From Phallus indusiatus (lineage: Eukaryota; Basidiomycota; Agaricomycetes; Phallales; Phallaceae), in contig JAQFWX010000024.1 of assembly GCA_027605045.1 (NCBI GenBank), forward strand, positions 1-64,000: a stretch of 64,000 bases of DNA. Direction: 5' to 3'. Numbering within the stretch: the stretch's first letter is position 1; every line of letters starts with the position of its first letter. A model generated the notes under the pieces. That model made no database searches and had not been told where the DNA came from. It worked only from the letters and a program-made list of their open reading frames with translations. A program made the position numbers and the translations under genes. Of the stretch, positions 1-12,231 are shown piece by piece.

Positions 1-1157
1 GGATAGCCGATATCGGCGAGGTTGTAACAGTGTGTTGGAAAAGTCACTCCGGCGAAGGTGTATAGCTAAGGTGGAAAGAAGTGGGTTGGAAGAAAGGCCG
101 ATCTGACTGTCTGAATCGTGTTTAACAACAGACCGAGAGTTTTGATTAGGATAGACAATTGAAGGGGTAATTCTCTGAACAGCACGGAGGACTACATCAG
201 ACCAGCGATATTGCGTGATCACAGGAGAAGTCGCGATTGAGGGGTATAGTGATAAAATAAGCTTCGAGCTAAACAATCTGTTTCAGGATGAGCAGTCAGT
301 TGCAACGCGTCGTCACAGAAATGAAGGTCAATACCCAAAATCAAAAATATGTGGTGATCCTCCAACTACTTCGACACATCGTTCTGGCATTTCGCGTAAC
401 TTTTTAGCCCATTTCTCCATGATATCGATACCTTCATCGCTATCCGTAATATTCAACTCGAGCTTGACTTCTTCACCTTTAAGTTTCGCATAATGTTCAT
501 CTCCATCATTTTCAGGGCATACTGTTTGATAGAAGGATACATGGACTGCTCGTGGCGTATGAGCTGTGGCCAACACTTGAGGAAATTGGCCACCAGCCGT
601 CGGACCTGAAATAAACGTATTGAGAGCATTCCATTGACTGTTATCCCAGTCATGATCGAAAGTTATATCGTTGAAAACGTATGCACGGTTCGACAGAAAC
701 GCGAGATGCGATAGAAGAAGACTGCAAGTACAAGCTATTAGGCAACGAAGGTGAAAGTCAAACAACGTGTACCGGTTATGAAGCTGATTATTCAAGCCCA
801 ACGCCCATATTTCATTCGAGAATCTGACAAATCTGCCGTCTCTACCTTCTGGAAAAGGTAGTGATAGATTGTGTTGCGGCAGATCACGTTCGTAAGAACG
901 AATATCTTCCAACTTCAGCGGAGGTTGCATATTCTGTTCTTTATTTGATGTGTCATTGTAATTCTTTAACAGAGATATCTTGGAGCCCAAAAACGAAGGA
1001 ATGTCGTGGTACGTGAATTGAAAAATAGTGCAATCAGAGTCCCAACGGAGGTCAGAAGAGTAATACTGATGAGGAACAATACAGGAGTTGATCTGATTAA
1101 CTTTGGGACTCTGTCATGCCTGGAGTTGAGAAAAGGAAAGGAAAAGGAGCGAGACAT
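1..1157 (-). CDS. Fucosyltransferase-like type II membrane protein (partial)
   Basis: Three exons read on the minus strand: 1013-1157, 335-938 and 1-277, with the last running off the left edge. Introns are 74 nt and 57 nt (the latter GTATTG...CAG) and both keep frame. The start is the ATG at 1157. Residues near 16-40 form one hydrophobic segment after a basic N-terminus, which suggests a Golgi-type signal anchor. The lumenal part has the block SLPFPEGRDGRFVRFSNEI, then a membrane-like RAYVFND block, and in the last exon LAIHLRRSDF. That last block resembles the HxRRxDF GDP-fucose-binding motif of O-fucosyltransferase-like fungal proteins. The family is common in Agaricomycetes as uncharacterised proteins, so glycosyltransferase activity is inferred from motifs. 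The C-terminus lies outside the window. Confidence 0.65.
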
Positions 1158-1880
1158 AGTTGGATTGAAGACAAAGTCACAAAAAAAGTGTGAAGCAGCT
1201 GAAGCTGAGACGTGAACGTGTGAACGCATGAATTGCGCGTGAACTCATGGGCGATTACGTAAACGACCCCAAAATCAATAGTAAATAACAACGTACGTTA
1301 GCGAGCCAAGATCTAGAACAGCATCTCAATCAAAGGTTCGCTTGAGCAGAATGATTAAACTAGTTGCATTGACAGGTGCGATAAATATTTTTATTTAAGT
1401 ACATCATGTTGGGTTGGTACGTATACACAGCTTTGAATCCACCAGGAGAGTTGCAGGAGAGTGTGAAAGTGTTACAGTGTTATACAAAGCTCGAGCTCTC
1501 ACAAAGTCTCTAATTCACTGACAATACATATATGCAGCTTCCGACGCCTAGTGTTGCATCTCTCAAACACCTGGTACGCGGTATGTGCCTTCTACATCAG
1601 GGGCAGGCGTCTGACTTCATCTGTGGCTTTCTTGGACAGGGGGCTGTCGCGTTATACGCGTTGTAAGAATTTATTTCATTCTCTAGAGTTTAACAGTGAC
1701 TGTTTTAATTTGTATGTTAGTATTCTAGCCCCAGGATCAAAATTGCTCAGTTGGTTTATTCTTGAACGCTGCCGAAGCCAGTCGGGCAACGGGCGGCAAT
1801 CTGTGGAGAACCACTGCGCAAGTAGCAAATTTTCGCTTCTTGGCATTCAGTAGAGGTGCACTAGGATAGCAAGGCTTGAG
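1158..1880. other. Intergenic, no gene seen
   Basis: Upstream of the fucosyltransferase-like gene and downstream of the sphingomyelinase-like gene. Open frames here (for example plus 1551-1853) lack an ATG-led, splice-consistent or recognisable product. I see no RNA gene or repeat. Confidence 0.5.
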
Positions 1881-4800
1881 TCATAAAACGCTAAAGCGAA
1901 AATATCCTCTACATACGTTCTGAGTAAGACTTGACTGACGACCTTGATTCAGCGTGAACTTGGTTACAAGGTCAGGGTTTGTTTCCATTTCTATAAGTGA
2001 CAGGTTTAAGAAAAGTGACATAGGGCTTTGAGGAATGCGGACGACATACCTTTTGATACTTTGTGCCACCAAGTCGCGTCTAAAGTACACGAAAAAAATG
2101 TTACTGTAAGTTTCTTGAAAAAGTTATTGTTACTTACTGAGAGGGGCAGTCGCCGGCCAGTCGAATCCACCACCGTAAACGTCCCGAGTGCTGTATTCAA
2201 ATTTGAACCTATCATCGTGGAATTAGAAAAAAAACGTAAAACAGAGGTATATACGTAAACGTACTCGGGACCTTCACCTTCGCGATCTAGCTCAGGGTAA
2301 CTGCTGACATTGGAATACCAGGTGTAAGCTTCCATGATGCTAATTGTAAAAAAAAGCAATCAATTATGGCTGGGATGACCACCGACAGCGTATCACTGAC
2401 TCGAACGTTTCCGGGTCGACTTCATACATGGAGAATCCTGCATATCATCATAAGTATCGGGACAGGTATATGCGACACCTATGATAGCTTACCCGAGTTT
2501 AATCCCGCCAAAGGAGTCACTGACCCACCAACCCATGTAGTAGCAACAGCAGTATTTTCATTCATGACTGTTCCATTGTTGCTATTCACAGAAATGAATA
2601 CATATTACAGAATGAAAAGAAAAAAGAAAAATGATAATTAAAAAATAAAGCTCACGCATAATAGAGGTATCGAACTTCGTCGTGGATGTGACCCATGAAG
2701 ATATTCGCAATAACGTGAGGAGAAAATCTATCCACAATCTGGTAGAACAAATCCGAGGGTCCAGGGTAGGAGTTGGTAGCGCTCCATCCTTTGCAATGTC
2801 ATTAAAGCAAAAGCGAGGTTAAGTAAAGCGGTCATTACCCAGCAAAACGTGGCCTACGATCCATACACGTTCTCCCGCGTCCTCTGCCTCTTGCAGCTCA
2901 TCTGTCAAGAAACGCAACATACTACTCATGTCTGGATTGGTTGCCTGGACGAAATAACGGTCAGTATATTGCTTTAAATTTAAAAGCCTCGCATTTACAT
3001 TGATGCAGCTAAAATAATTCGTCAGTTATTAACAGATATTCTCACAGAGAGTTTGCAAAACCTACTTAAGATCGCTATAAAAGTCTCGAGTAAGCGTGGC
3101 AAATTCGATATTGTATCATAGGCGCACTTACTTGTCATTGTACCAAAAGTCGGTGTTTAAACTTGTAGAAAACGTGTGAATTCAGACAATATCCTAAAAG
3201 AGGAGAACTCACGTGATGATTTTCAAACCCTGCTTCGTATGCACGGAATAAGCAGAATACCTAATGCAAATATATCGATGAGTATTATCCATATCAATTT
3301 TTTAAACAAATGAATCGGCACGTTTTTTTCGCAGCTTCCGCGGTTTGCTCGTCAATCCATCCTTCCGTTTGCCAAAGGCTAGACGTTTTTTTAGCCAACT
3401 TATTTGGAGTATTTTAGATCTTGATACTTACTCAGCCAGATGATCGTAGTTCCATTGGAATTGCTGCGAAACCGATCGAGGTCCCAAAATGTGAGGAATA
3501 TCAAAGGCTTGCTGATAGGTGTCGTGATTTCCCTGTGAAACGAAACGGAAAACGATAAAAGGGTGAGCAGTCAAAGCATTGAAGTATGGAATACTAATTA
3601 CCATAGCAGCGTAGACAGGACCATTCAAGTATTGTTTGAACAGTTGATACACGGCAGCCTCAGTATATCTTAGATAATCTCTGCCCAAAGCGTCATCGTT
3701 GTCGTGCGAAGTTAAATCACCAGTGAAGATTGTAAACGTCTCAGGTTCACCTGAAAAGAAATTAGCGAGGAAATTTTTACAAAATGGCAAATAGTATGGT
3801 TAACCTTTAGTGCCAGTAAGGGTACCAATGGCGTGCATAACTGCGTTGGCCAATAGCCATGGAGAATCACATTCAAAGGAGCCGAATCGTGGTGCTGGCA
3901 TTAAAATTTGACCATGAGGGACAGCAGTCCTATAATGAGTGTCGTTAGTTTTTGTGCCCCATGTCAAAGCAAAGATCGTTAACGTGTTAGACGTAGGACG
4001 ACAGCATAAGAATTGGTCGCAGCTGGCTTCAGCTCCAATGGTGTAACCTTTTTTAAAACATTTTTGTACGTGAAACCAACTGAATGAAAGAACGCTTACG
4101 AGGATCAATGTGGCTGAAAGGAGGGAAAAAGTTTCAGATGTTATGACAGAACACAGAGTAAAATAAGACATACAAATCACTTATATGAACAACACGCAAC
4201 GGTTTTTTTCCGCTGGGCTTGGGTGCAACGGCGTTTGCGGGCTTGGGCTTTTTGAACCAAGTCTTCAAAAGTTCGGTGTTGTCAGGAGGAGGAGGTGCCG
4301 GACAGGACTTATGTAACGGAACGATACCCTTTGAGCAAATGTACTGTAATCAGTCAGGTTCAAAGTTAGTTTTCGATTCAAGTAGTGAGCGTTAATTTTG
4401 GATGAAAAAAAAAACGTACTTGGCCGTCAAGACCGGTGACATTTGCAAAATAAATAACTGTCGTTTCAATCGCACCATCAGAGTTTGCCGAGAATTCTGC
4501 TGAACAACCACCGAAGGCTAGTGTTGTTTTAAGTTTTGTTCCAAAAAAAAGTCAAAAAAAAAAATTGTCTCACAGGAAGCGCCAGTTGCCTCGCACAGAG
4601 CGATAAGAAGAGGAGGAACCTCCCAAGGTACCGCCAAGGCAACTTGTTTCAAAATCGGAAGACTAGACATGCACTGGCTACAGGCGGTAGGAAAAGATCC
4701 TGTGGCGTTGTGCAGGATCGCCATAATGTTATTGAATGCGGTTTCTCGAAGTGCGATGGAGCCTGGAGTAGACAAATTCTGCTTCGGAGACAAGACGGTC

Positions 4801-5297
4801 GGAGAATTAATTATAAGAGAAGGAGGGAGGACAATTGGATCTTCCAGGTTAGCCGTAGGAATCGTCTTAGGGTTAGTCAAGTCGAGAGGAAATATTTCGT
4901 GCGTCTTTAGAGAGAAAGTTTTATGACGAGAACTGATACTTCAAGAGGAAGGAGAAGCTTACAACGGGATCGGTTATCACTGGCTGGGGTTCTACCGAGG
5001 TCTGGGTTGGACCAAAACCAGGAAAGTACGCCTTTAGAAAATCCGTGGACATAAATTGACCAGCTGTCACGGCGGCAGGAACACTGAGCGAAGCCGGGGG
5101 TGTGGAGCCTGAAAACACAGCAGACGAAGACGTAGAGTGAGAACTTGAAGTCTTATGAGAAGTCGTTGTGTGGGAGGGGGCTTAGGTGGATGCTCATGAT
5201 TAGGAGAACCTTTTACATCAGAACTCGGGAGGGTGGATGCATTTACGGTGTGAACCGCAAGAAGAACTAGAAAAGCGAGTTTCTTGACAACCGACAT
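1881..5297 (-). CDS. Acid sphingomyelinase-like phosphodiesterase, secreted
   Basis: Predicted metallophosphoesterase of the acid sphingomyelinase family, which cleaves phosphocholine or related phosphodiesters in an acidic or secreted compartment. I read 22 exons totalling 2118 nt (705 aa). High to low they are: 5217-5297, 4963-5151, 4574-4904, 4420-4517, 4174-4343, 4100-4113, 3984-4047, 3805-3929, 3602-3750, 3432-3532, 3322-3378, 3213-3260, 3132-3161, 2999-3008, 2839-2944, 2656-2788, 2493-2581, 2401-2437, 2265-2339, 2138-2208, 2050-2079, 1881-1990. The N-terminus MSVVKKLAFLVLLAV is a signal peptide, followed by a Ser-rich linker and a Cys-rich saposin-B-like segment (ACSQC). Metal-binding motifs appear in order: ISDFHID, FTGDLTSHD, GNHD, WIVGH, GHIHDE. 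The C-terminal VGGSVTPLAGLNSG and NATWWHKV blocks fit the family. The 10-nt exon at 2999-3008 is the least certain part; it may join to the next exon because the 54-nt gap is open and frame-neutral. Confidence 0.88.
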
Positions 5298-6630
5298 AGT
5301 TTGCCAATGGGTACGTTCGACGCCGAAGATTCTGAGTTCAGTATTTCGCAGACTTTATAATCTCGTGGACGCCAATTGAACATGCGCGTCCTAAGCTGAA
5401 CCTGATTGCACGTTCGCTAACAACAGTATGCAGTAAATGATCGGTTACTGTCGGAATCAGTTGCGGCAGCCGGGTGCCGAGCCCATCCGTAAAATTTTCA
5501 ACTGAAGCTGTTGGGGCATATTTGTCTCAAACAGCTCGGATTCCAGATAAAGTATTGCTTAATGAGAGTCTATCATCAGTTTAATTGGAAAGGCAACAAT
5601 CTCCAGTAGAACATACAATACCTCTCTTCTTTTAAATCACCAAAAAAAAAGACGGTTTTGGAAAGCTGCAGCCTGAGTGCCACAGGGACAGCATTTCCCG
5701 CCCAGCCACGTTCCTTCGTATTCATGAGAAAATTATTGACCGACAGAATGCGAAAATCAAGGGATACATCCATGAATGTCACTTCTAAATGGGCCTGACC
5801 CGGAGTATGAACTGACCGAGAGTAGGCATTCAAGCTAGATTTGTTCGATGTAATAAGCCGAATTACGAGTGATATTCCATATATAATTTTGAGTTCCGTT
5901 CTAAAAGATAAGAAGATTGAATATTGAGGTACCATTTACTTGAGCTAGGTCGCAACCTGTCCGACTGATCCCCGATTCGTTGCTCGTGTATGAGGCTTTA
6001 CGAAATCGTATGCCTATAATCCATAAATAGAAAATAAGAAAGGAAGAACTCGTGCGAAATAGCCAGTCTAGAGTTTCAAACGTTCAGCAGCAAACAAGCT
6101 ATCAAAAGGTCGATGATAGCTGATTGTTACTTTGCTACTTGAACTCCGTGACTTCGGTACTGTCACAAATTTGCAATTACATCAGCAATATTACTAAACT
6201 AGACTCAGATTCTCGGTTCACACTTCTTCGCAGTCAGCCGCGACAATGCAGTTTTTATCAGTCAACTAAAAAAGAGCGACACATTTTTCACCGTATGACG
6301 ACAAGCCCGAAGGTAAAAGGTCTCAAATAGGTGGGTTTTATGAAAAGACCGCTAAAAGGTATCGTGACGGAGCTACTAGTCCTAGTATTCACTGAGCACT
6401 CAGCTAACGCTAATTAGGGTACGTCATCCAATGATGCTCTTTTTCACTCCGACGTTTGTTGATGCGATTATAGCTTCTTTCTTTCAAGAATACAGAAGAC
6501 ATGTTATGCTATAACAAACATCATCGCTAAACCGACCTTTCCCAGTTTCAATCATATACTATTTACAAGGTTCGGACATGACGAAGATTCATGAAATTCA
6601 TTCATGGGCCGCGAACCCCCCAATCATGTC
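5298..6630. other. Intergenic 1.3 kb, no supported gene
   Basis: A TATA-like run sits about 55 bp upstream of the sphingomyelinase-like ATG, near 5352-5360 read on the minus strand. A 119-codon ATG-led minus frame at 5576-5935 has no recognisable domain and no clear intron support, so I do not call it. Nothing else is evident. Confidence 0.45.
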
Positions 6631-7785
6631 CTACTGATCCAAAATCTTCTGACTAGTGGTAACAAACCCATAAATCTACAAATCCGGGTGAAAATCAGAC
6701 GTCAATCTAAATCTCAAAAAAAAAACTAATACCGATTCTGCGTTGAATAAAACATTACTGACTCCGTGATGAGGTGAGGTTGTAGCTGTCGCGTCCTTGA
6801 TCACAATATTGTCGAAACCGTGAAAGTAGGCGTCTACTAAGGTCCCAAGTACACACTGAATAATTAAAATTGGCATCGCTTCCGCGATAGTTGATTAGGT
6901 TCAACTTACTTGATCAGAGTTCACTCCGGAGAAGAATAGAGTATTGATTCCTTCTTCTCGCAGATACAAGCCTAAAGGTGTTCCCGGGCCCCACAGCCCT
7001 CCTACTCTGCGAATTTTGACAGGGGCAACAAGATGAATTTTTGAGCGGATAGAGCTAGAAAAGTCATGATCTTCACCTGTTCTTATGAATCCAAATGTCG
7101 GTGCCTGCTTCCTGGCCCTTCAGATATTCTTCCTTCAGTGGGCCATACAAGTCAGCGTTGGGAGCTCCTCGCATCAAGGTAGGACCCCATTCTCCCCCGA
7201 TGTCGCAGCCGAAACCTCCACCTTTGAATAATAAGTTGAAAGATCGTAAAAGGACTGGGGGAAGATTTTCCAGCTCAGTTTGGGTTAAACCCCAATTTCT
7301 GATTCAACTAATTATGAAAACAACCGATTTCGGGCTTAAATGATAGAGTGAGTCTGAACGTACAACCAGATAATCCGTACTCCAGCTTTACGGAAGAAAG
7401 ATAACAGGTTTATGATAGGCTGAACACATTCCAAACCCGTTGGATGATCGAGTATTTCAGGATGGAGGAAATAGCTTAATTAATAAAGCCGATAAGGAAA
7501 TGCGAAAACAAAAAAAATACCGAAAATTGTCGCATACTTTTGCATATCAACTATGATAATGGCTGAGTGCCCCGGATCTATCCTGATACGTCGATTTCCT
7601 TCCACATCGAATTCGAGCTCATTCTCGGTCTTTTGAGGTGCTAGATCAATGTTCTCGTTCCCGGACGGTGGATGTTTACGAGTTAGATCAAGCAAGCCAG
7701 ACGGATATTCAGTCCAAAAAGATCCGGTTTTCACGTTGCCAAATGTTTTTAAGTTTGTGAGTTTGGGGAGTGTTGGTGCGGACAT
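6631..7785 (-). CDS. Isochorismatase-fold cysteine hydrolase
   Basis: Six exons (7538-7785, 7364-7474, 7077-7298, 6910-7006, 6733-6855, 6631-6675) sum to 846 nt, giving 281 aa. The ATG at 7785 starts MSAPTLPKL; a longer frame upstream begins only with TTG. The three catalytic positions of the isochorismatase-like superfamily are visible: Asp in IIIVDMQN, Lys in WIHKNRVGGLWG and the nucleophile Cys in GVNSDQCVLGTLVDAYF. The exon junction 6910/6855 falls immediately before that Cys. Such enzymes hydrolyse amide, ether or carbamoyl bonds of small metabolites; the substrate cannot be told here. No signal peptide is seen, so it is probably cytosolic. The gene starts 238 bp from the stop of the next minus-strand gene. 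Confidence 0.88.
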
Positions 7786-8023
7786 CGTTATCTTAGCCGT
7801 GGGTATCAACGATGAGCGTTTTTATATCCGGGCATTTATGCGAAGTTGATCATGGGAATACCAGGTGCTACTCCTGGGAACTCTCACATCCGTAATATTT
7901 GCTTCCGGGGCCCACGATAGGTCTCTTTGTTGTTTTTCTGTCTTTACATGCGCATATATTTATATATCACACACCCCTTTACCGTACAAGAAAAGGGAAA
8001 GACGTAGCAAATCTGGTGCAGCT

Positions 8024-11000
8024 TTACGAATCGTGGAAGGTAACGGAGGCTTTGCCTTCTACAAATGGCACAACATACGCGCCTGCATCCAATTTCAAAC
8101 TGGATAAAGGCTTGAAAGACCCGACATCTTCTATTTCCGCCGTGCTTTCTACCAACAATCTGCCAACCGGTGCGCTCGCTCCATTGACAGCCCCGTCAGC
8201 GACGGGTAAAACCTCTACAGTGAAGGTTCTTCGAGCAACGTCAATGGAAATTTCGGAAAATGCACCAGCATCGAGTGTCAACAATGTTCCAAAAGAAGCA
8301 ATGAAAATCCGACGCCGAAGCGTGTCCATTGTTTTAACGGCTACCTCGTTAGGTGATGACGATGAGATTGTGCCTCCAAAAGCTTGCCAACCAAAATCGG
8401 GATGATCGATAATGTATGTTCCTACGTTGAGGGCGTGTCCCACAAAATTTGGACCATAGTCTCCAGAATAACCGTCGAAGATGAGCGTGTCAGGCTGTTG
8501 TAAAGAATGAAGTCAGCCGGACCATCACGTATTGTACCGCTTATATTGCTAACCCAAGAATGGAATGATGCAGCGGCGAACCCTCCATAATCTATGTTCG
8601 ACAATGGGCCGCTCAGACCGCCGTACCTGTTATGTCAATCAATTCACAAAAATGTCATTATGAGCGTCAGCTGTGAAGCTGAAAGACTTGTTAACTGACC
8701 CAGTCCGAAGAAGATACCAATCCGTAGGGTTAGACTGAAACTCGGAGATGAGCGGGAGGGCGTTGAGGCCGCTTCCTGAGACATAGTGTAAAGGCGGGAT
8801 TATCACGGCAAAGGAAATAATATTTACCGTAATGATGGATTTGACGTTCAATGCGTCGAAGTTTACCACCACTAGACATGATGAAAACAACCTGTGTTTG
8901 TGGGTTCAACTTATTACTTACTACAAGTTATCCCAATCTATCCGCGACTCATCAATTACAACACGAAGCTTTCAAAAAAACAAGGAACTTACATCTGCGG
9001 GCATTACCATTCCAACCCCAGTGCGGCACGGTTGGTTGATAGGCAATGATAGAATTCAGAGCATTGACTCTAGTGGCAGTATCGTTGAAGTATTTAGCCC
9101 ACATGTAGACACCCTCCTGTCCTGTAGAATCCCAAGCCATTTCAGAGCCGAATCTTATATGATGATTCAACCGCTTTGAAAAAAAGGATAGGTAAGAAAG
9201 GCTCCTTACGGATAGCGCTCGGTGCTCCAGAGTTGTTCGCGTTGTGCCATGGCTGTTTCGAGTGCGTTCGCGTCATCAGAAAGACCTCTGTCGGAAAGGT
9301 CGTTCAATATAGTTTTCCCCTAAGAAAATCTTACATACTCGCGCTGTAAATCGGACAACAGCATACGCCACACTGTTTCCCCCATCAATCCGTCCGTTAT
9401 GTATCCAACCTGATTCGCGGGGTTCGCAGCAAAACTATCGGAAGGTCAGGATAGTACCATAAGGTCATGCGATGCATGAACACGTACAGGACCGTTTGCA
9501 AAGCTTGATTCAAATACCATTCCCATGGCTGCAGGCTGTGTCAGTAATGGTCCTTCTGTTTTAATAATTGAGTCCCCTACCCGTGAGGTCAGATGTGGAT
9601 AGTTACGTCCAACCCTGTACAACGACCAATACGCTGCGGTAACATGAACGTAGTCGTACGCTCTGTTTATGAGGTAGCTTGCAGCTTGATTCCACGATCC
9701 ATCGAAGTCATATTCGTTGGTTGGATAATAATATCCTGGAACCAAATCCGGCTGATAAAAATATACTGCGTAACATAACAATGGGCCGGTAAGCTAAGAA
9801 ATACTTCGAATGGTAATCATATAATACGTACCTGATTTACGAACGGCAAACATGGTTGAACCTGGTGCAGACAATTAGTGATATTTCGACAGATAAGAAC
9901 TTGGAGAAAACACACCATTGTTCAATTGAACACTTCCCCATAGTGTTTCATTGATATATCTTTCATATTTCGTCACTTCGGCAGCATTGGGCTGCGCGTA
10001 TTGTTTCATTGCCGCAGCAAGCCAACTCCCGGCGCCAGCTTCATCCGAAAGGCCTGGAATCCTTGAAAAGAAAGTCAGGTTAACAAATTCCAAAGCAAAA
10101 CAATAATAGAGATATACCATGCACGGTCGTCATTAATCACGTGGGCGTTTGCTTGACGATCATAGGACAAGACTGAAGGTGAACGATGAAACGGATCTGT
10201 ACTATTCTCGAACCATTGGGTATTGAGGAGGAAATTTCCCAAGTTACTAATGGTTTTGGTGGATGGCTGGGTGAGGAAATAGTGTACGGTTTGGGAAATC
10301 GAATCCTCGTAAGTAATTGTAATTCGTGCGCGGGCTGGTAGATTTTCGGAAGAAGGAACTGTCAAGGTGTAACCGACGTAACCGTTCTTTCCTTCCGAGT
10401 TCGGCTGGACATCAATAATATGGGGGATCTACTGACAGTGTGCGGATTTTCGAGCTATGTTTGACAAATAGCTTGGCGGTCTGGTCGGATGGAACGATAT
10501 AACCCGGGATACCCGTTGTAATAGGACGTCCAAGTTCGTATAGAGTATCGTCGATCTCCTGAATTGTAGTCCCGAGGTGGAATTGGAGACCAAAAACGCG
10601 GGTTTGGTTTACGCCCAAGACTTCGGACGTGGGGACATTCCACGGAGTGACATTCTTCCATTCGTTCTCAGCCCAAGCGAGCGTGTGGGTCTGCCATTCG
10701 TAATATCCTTCAAACGTCTGAGACTGATAATAAGGATAGTTGGCAGTGTCCTCGGGAAGCCACCTCCAAGCCTCGAATGGGGTGTTCCCCGAAGGTGTGA
10801 TAATTAAGGGAGGTTGAGTTCCGAGAAGAGGAGCCACTTGAACAAAACCGGCGTAGTTTCCAATATATGGGTCAATAAGCGAACAATTTGCATTGGTGCC
10901 TGCAGCAGTTCGTCCAGTAAAGATGGTATTGAAGGCTATAGGAAATCCCATCGATCCGATCTCAACGGGAAAGCTTTGTGGATTTGACACTTCGAATTCC

Positions 11001-11489
11001 ATGACTAGAGAATTACCGTTTAAAGACCACTTTCGGACTACGTTTATTAGTGAATTATTAGGCAAAGTGGCAGATAAATCTGCCGCGGCGAGTCCTGATC
11101 CTGAAGTGGCTATAGAAGCAACTGTTGCTCGGGATACACTAGAGTCTCCATTGATCCATTCGTTTTGAGTACCGGCTTTCCTAACACGAAATGTAACGTC
11201 TCCCAGTTGATAATTACCATTGTATTGTCGGTACTCCAGATCCATTGTATTGTCGGTACTCCAGATTATCGAAAGGCGAAAAATCAAAAGTGCCGTTATT
11301 CGTCTGAACGGCGGTTCCTTTAGGTTTCAAAGATGCCAATGTCTGAGAATCCTTGACAAGCTGAATCGTGAAAGATGGCGAGTCAAAAGTCAAAAAACCA
11401 TCTTGTAATCCCAGAGTAGGGACCTGGTTCTGAGCGAAGGCAACAGCGAAGTAAGATATGAAAAGATGAAGCAAAAGTGATAACATCAT
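8024..11489 (-). pseudogene. DUF4965/DUF1793 glutaminase A-like secreted protein with two frame lesions
   Basis: The ATG at 11489 starts a signal peptide (MMLSLLLHLFISYFAVAFAQ). Downstream blocks match the fungal glutaminase A-like family (DUF5127, DUF4965, DUF1793): YNGNYQLGDVTFRVRKAG, WIPGLSDEAGAGSW, FDGSWNQAASYLINRAYDYV, GSEMAWDSTGQEGVYMWAKY, TVPHWGWNGNARR, NIDYGGFAAASFHSW. Introns are short GT-AG, for example 10062-10117, and one exon is only about 30 nt. Two breaks are seen. A 25-bp tandem duplication at 11217-11266 shifts frame between the signal-peptide exon and the conserved body. Near 10420 the frame shifts again by one base next to a run of five C. The stop is at 8024. Either the allele is disabled or the assembly has errors; family assignment is firmer than intactness. 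Confidence 0.7.
11217..11266. repeat. 25-bp tandem duplication inside coding sequence
   Basis: Two exact adjacent 25-nt copies, 11217-11241 and 11242-11266, within the first exon of the glutaminase A-like gene. Twenty-five is not a multiple of three, so the second copy moves translation out of the conserved frame and into a stop. Confidence 0.95.
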
Positions 11490-12231
11490 CTCTGACACGA
11501 AATGCGGGCAGAGAATACGCGATGACGGTTATGTTGGAGTCAAGCTACGCCACGTCGATTATACTAGACCGCTGAGTCTATTATATACGCAAAACTTGAA
11601 GAATTAAACCGGAAATTCATTGTATGCTAGAAGTAGTAGCATTCAACTAAGAACTTTCAGAAGTAGCTCAAAAGATTATGGTAGCCTTCGAGTGGAAGGT
11701 AGCAGCACACCAAAAGCCATGCACTCTCTAACCTACCGGAGTCAGACGATGCCGTCATATGAGCTTGAGACGGTCCGTGAGTCGTGGTTAATAAGGACGC
11801 CACAGTTCACGCGTTCACGTGTGTTGATTAGCTGTCTGATCCGAATTGGACATCAATGACGGGTATGGACAGAAGTTACGGAACTAGTATTCAATTAGAA
11901 GTCGATTTCTTTGACTAGAGATGACTAACTTTATAAGGGAAGAGGAGACGGTGTTTCAGCCAATATCTCATGAAGCGGCTATAGTATCCACTTATACAAA
12001 GCCCATTTGCACTTCGCTTGGCTTTCTTGCGTTATTTACGTGGTGTCTTCTCCCACCTCATGCAGGACATAGTAACATTTTATGCAACATCACGGACTGA
12101 GACCTTACCGCATACGGGATGAATTGGCGATGTTTCTAAATAGATGTATGATATGGAAACGTGATAGTCGTTACGTGAGTAAAGTATGCCAAACATATGC
12201 AAAATTCCAATAAAAAACAATATAAATACGT
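11490..12231. other. Intergenic, no gene seen
   Basis: Holds the upstream region of the glutaminase A-like gene and the 3' side of ATG101. A plus frame at 11620-11859 has no recognisable product. Confidence 0.5.
11580..11587 (-). promoter_or_regulatory. TATA-like box of the glutaminase A-like gene
   Basis: Minus-strand TATATAAT about 90 bp upstream of the ATG at 11489. The spacing suits a short fungal 5' leader. Confidence 0.4.

Noticed and set aside
1551..1853. 100-codon plus-strand frame
   Set aside because: No ATG-supported conserved product; composition looks random.
4536..4926. Plus-strand frames of 85-124 codons
   Set aside because: They are antisense to the saposin-like exon of the sphingomyelinase-like gene and have no recognisable domain.
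5576..5935. 119-codon minus-strand ATG frame
   Set aside because: No domain, no splice context and no repeat of it elsewhere in the window.
7899..8405. Plus-strand 168-codon frame
   Set aside because: Antisense shadow of the last exon of the glutaminase A-like gene, whose minus-strand frame has clear family motifs.
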